Source of the DNA: Flammeovirgaceae bacterium 311
Lineage (GTDB): Bacteria; Bacteroidota; Bacteroidia; Cytophagales; Cyclobacteriaceae
DNA length: 64,000 nt
Direction: 5' to 3'
Assembly (NCBI GenBank): GCA_000597885.1
Contig: CP004371.1
Coordinates: 3,736,501-3,800,500, forward strand
The notes beneath the pieces were generated by a model. That model did not search any database, was not told the origin of the DNA, and saw nothing but the letters and a program-made list of their open reading frames with translations. The position numbers and the translations under genes were made by a program. Each line of letters starts with the position of its first letter. Position 1 is the stretch's first letter. Shown piece by piece: positions 61,923 to 64,000 of the stretch.

Positions 61923-62798
61923 CTACACCAGCTGAGCTCCACCAAAACAGAGGGTTTCGGGAGGAGTCTTTTTAGTGATCAGGTTAACACTTTTAAGCGA
62001 GTTCATTACTTCCTCCAGCATCAATATAGGTACCAGGCTGTTATTGGCCCAGCGTACCTCATCCCACCAGGTTTTGGCATCTTCGGGCTTCAGGTGGTAA
62101 CGGCGGGCAATAATGGCAGGGGCCTCGGGATTGAATTTAAGCTGCTGGGCATACTGCCGCACCACCTGCAGCACCTGGCTTACCAGCTCTGCCTGCTGTT
62201 CCATTACCTCCTCGCGCACCACCACCACAAAGCAGGGCCAGGGAGTAGGTCTTTCGCCTATGCGTCGCCACTCGCCACTATCTACAAGTGGTTTCGTCAT
62301 AAATTTCTCCCACATAAAAATCTCGGCAGTGTTGCCAGCCAGCGCTGTTCTGGCCCCCTCCAGGTTACCTACTATTTCAAATTTAAGGCTTTTGGTGTTC
62401 CATTCACGAGATTTAGCATCTACAAAGGCCATAATGTGAGAACCGCTGCCTTCCCGGCTAATGGCATAGGTGCGCCCTTTCATGTCGTTAATTTCCTGAA
62501 CAGAAGAATTGGCATGTACATGAATGCCCCAGATCAGCGGGCTGTCTACATAAAGCGAGAGAATCCGGTAATTGGCACCACGGATAATATCGGCAACAGC
62601 TCCTTCGGTCAGGAGCATGGCCATATCCAGCTTGTTCTCACGTAAATCTTTGGCCATGGCGCCGGTGCCACCGGGATAATCCTGCCAGGCTACAGTAAGG
62701 TTAAGGCTGTCAAAGGCATTATCTTCCAGGGCCAGGTGCCAGGGCAGGTTAAAATGCTCGGGTACTCCGCCAACGCGCAGTTGAGGTTGATTTTTCAT
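61923..62798 (-). CDS. Cytoplasmic NMT1/SsuA-like substrate-binding-fold protein
   Basis: 291 residues from ATG 62798. The type II periplasmic-binding fold is recognisable: RVGGVPEHFNLPWHLALEDN (residues 8-27), VAWQDYPGGTGAMAKDLREN (about 36-55), DMAMLLTEGAVADIIRG (about 58-74), MKGRTYAISREGSGSHIMAF (about 106-125). It resembles SsuA/ThiY/NMT1-like solute-binding proteins, but it starts straight at the fold with MKNQPQL and no signal peptide or lipobox, and no ABC permease or ATPase is beside it. It may be a cytoplasmic sensor or enzyme built on this fold. GH1 lies 108 bp upstream on the same strand. Confidence 0.78.
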   Translation of the reverse strand: MKNQPQLRVGGVPEHFNLPWHLALEDNAFDSLNLTVAWQDYPGGTGAMAKDLRENKLDMAMLLTEGAVADIIRGANYRILSLYVDSPLIWGIHVHANSSVQEINDMKGRTYAISREGSGSHIMAFVDAKSREWNTKSLKFEIVGNLEGARTALAGNTAEIFMWEKFMTKPLVDSGEWRRIGERPTPWPCFVVVVREEVMEQQAELVSQVLQVVRQYAQQLKFNPEAPAIIARRYHLKPEDAKTWWDEVRWANNSLVPILMLEEVMNSLKSVNLITKKTPPETLCFGGAQLV

Positions 62799-62906
62799 GG
62801 ATAAAAGCGCTGTAAAAAGTCATAAAAATAAGGAGCGTGCAATGCTTTCGGTTAATCACTTACGTTCAAAAAATAAAGAAGTGGCAGTGATTATACTAAT
62901 CCTAAC

Positions 62907-64000
62907 TTAAAAAGTGTGTGGCTGTTTACTTTCTGTTGCAGAAGAAGCACCCTCTGCCAGAAAACGGCTGTACCAGAGGCCGGAGTCTTTAACAGTACGT
63001 TTTTGAGTGGCATAGTCAACGTAAACCAGTCCAAAGCGTGGGCGGTAGCCTTCTGCCCACTCAAAATTATCCAGAAAGCTCCAGACAAAATAACCGGCTA
63101 CAGGTGCTCCTGCCTGCCGGGCCTTCAGCAGCTGGTCTAAATGCTCCTGCAGGTACTGCTGCCGTCGGGTATCCTGTACTCTTCCGTTTACCAGCTTATC
63201 GGCAAAGGCAGCGCCATTTTCGGTGATGATGATTTTCTTAATGCCCTTGTAACGGCTGTACTGCATCAGCATGTGGTATAAAGCTGGCGGGTGTACCTCC
63301 CAGTTCATTTCGGTGCCGGGCACTGCCCGTTTGGCTGCTGATACCAGGCGAGCCTGCAGCAGAGGCACCCAAAAGCTATAGCGCACAATTTCTCGGGTAT
63401 AAAGCTGCAGGCCAATAAAGTCGAAATCAAATGGCAGCAATTGTTCGTCTCCGGGGAGTAAATATTTATCCAGGCGCTGCAGAAATGGCAGCGCCTGCAG
63501 GGGATACCCCAGCCCCAGGGCGGGCTCCAGAAATAAGCGGTTCAGGAGCGCATCCGTCCGCTGGGCAGCGGCAACATCTTTAGGGTACCAGGGACGGAGG
63601 GGCTCTACCCAGCTGCCGCTAAAGGTGCTGCCAATCTGTGCCTGCGGACAAAGCTGCCGCAGAATGCGGCCTCCGGCTGCCTGGCAGAGCGCGGCATGGT
63701 GCACGGCCGGTAAAAAATTTTTAAGCCAGCGCCTGCCCGGTGCATGGATGCCTAAAAAGTGGCCGGCTCCGGTAAAAGCCAGGGGTTCATTCAGCACCAT
63801 CCAGTGATTTACCCGGTCGCCAAAGCGCCGGGCGCACAGGCTGGTGAAGTCACTGAACCAGTCAACGACCTGCCGGTTGGTCCAGCCTCCTTTTTCTTCC
63901 AGCGCCTGGGGCAGGTCCCAGTGGTAAAGGGTAACCCAGGGGTTGATGCCTGCTTCCAGCAGCCTGTCAATAAGCCTGTCGTAAAAATCCAGCCCTTTTT
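62907..64000 (-). CDS. GH1 family beta-glucosidase (5' end cut by window edge)
   Basis: About 364 codons are visible; the N-terminal part lies beyond the right edge. GH1 motifs: TLYHWDLPQALEEKGGW just inside the edge (63900-63950), acid/base Glu in VLNEPLAF (63779-63802 region), nucleophile in IIITENGAAF (about 63200-63230), and the aglycone region GYFVWSFLDNFEWAEGYRPR (about 63036-63095) near the C-terminus. The protein is a retaining beta-glucosidase of the usual length of about 450 residues, cytoplasmic or exported (start not seen). It may complete glucan or cellobiose breakdown by releasing glucose, but it is outside the plus-strand locus and may serve another substrate. Confidence 0.93.
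   Translation of the reverse strand, partial: KGLDFYDRLIDRLLEAGINPWVTLYHWDLPQALEEKGGWTNRQVVDWFSDFTSLCARRFGDRVNHWMVLNEPLAFTGAGHFLGIHAPGRRWLKNFLPAVHHAALCQAAGGRILRQLCPQAQIGSTFSGSWVEPLRPWYPKDVAAAQRTDALLNRLFLEPALGLGYPLQALPFLQRLDKYLLPGDEQLLPFDFDFIGLQLYTREIVRYSFWVPLLQARLVSAAKRAVPGTEMNWEVHPPALYHMLMQYSRYKGIKKIIITENGAAFADKLVNGRVQDTRRQQYLQEHLDQLLKARQAGAPVAGYFVWSFLDNFEWAEGYRPRFGLVYVDYATQKRTVKDSGLWYSRFLAEGASSATESKQPHTF

Noticed and set aside
1-64000. CRISPR arrays, tRNA or rRNA genes, prophage and insertion sequences
   Set aside because: No regularly spaced repeats, cloverleaf-like tracts in gaps, integrase or transposase motifs were seen on reading the gaps and frames; a tRNAscan or ISfinder search was not possible.

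Overview
The window reads as a chromosome segment from a Bacteroidota bacterium, most likely order Cytophagales (inference). Signs of this are a SusC/SusD pair with a FecR anti-sigma factor and an ECF sigma factor, many LxxC-type lipoproteins, a paired M16 protease, a DUF4175 - HATPase - ybeY - mnmG block, a PG_1098-like methyltransferase, WG-repeat and TraB/GumN proteins, weak Shine-Dalgarno signals, and promoter-like sequences of the Bacteroidota TTG / TAnnTTTG kind. I see no rRNA, tRNA, CRISPR array, prophage or insertion sequence.

Layout. 1-12.3 kb is mostly minus-strand housekeeping: a fused oligopeptide ABC ATPase cut by the left edge, a GNAT acetyltransferase, a PolB-type exonuclease, a plus-strand pair of M16 proteases, a nucleotidyltransferase-lipoprotein pair, a methyltransferase and an M23 peptidase. 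13-30.7 kb is all plus strand: flippase, exonuclease III, family 5 solute-binding lipoprotein, DUF4175, HATPase, ybeY, mnmG, a methyltransferase, an Ig-like lipoprotein, a TPR protein, an acyl-CoA ligase and a DUF2007 protein. 31-39 kb is mixed: WG-repeat protein, VOC protein, M14 carboxypeptidase plus a Cys-rich beta-propeller lipoprotein, TraB/GumN and lspA.

39.4-61.4 kb is a polysaccharide utilisation locus: FecR, SusC with an STN signalling domain, SusD, an Ig/LamG lipoprotein, a first GH144-type (Glycoamylase-domain) lipoprotein, an ECF sigma factor, a decayed fecR start, a metallophosphoesterase lipoprotein, a second GH144-type lipoprotein, a GH43-like/F5-8/Fn3 protein, a GH3 beta-glucosidase, a PQQ sugar dehydrogenase fused to PKD, cytochrome c and a CBM6-like region, a DUF1080 protein and a SUMF1-like protein. 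After it, on the minus strand, come an orphan cytoplasmic solute-binding-like protein and a GH1 beta-glucosidase cut by the right edge. GH144 plus GH3 points to beta-1,2-glucan or sophoro-oligosaccharides as a likely substrate (inference from characterised GH144 members).

The most notable non-coding signals are: (1) a 348-bp AT-rich gap at 26106-26453 with a cluster of DnaA-box-like 9-mers, together with two near-consensus parS palindromes just upstream of mnmG and a third inside the exonuclease III gene, suggesting that the replication origin lies in or near this window; (2) a 46-bp block shared, 35/46 and without gaps, between the sequence just before fecR (39371-39416) and the sequence after the sigma gene (49708-49753), the latter followed by what looks like a broken second fecR; (3) a textbook intrinsic terminator ending 7 nt before the start codon of the first GH144 gene, a possible attenuator inside the locus.
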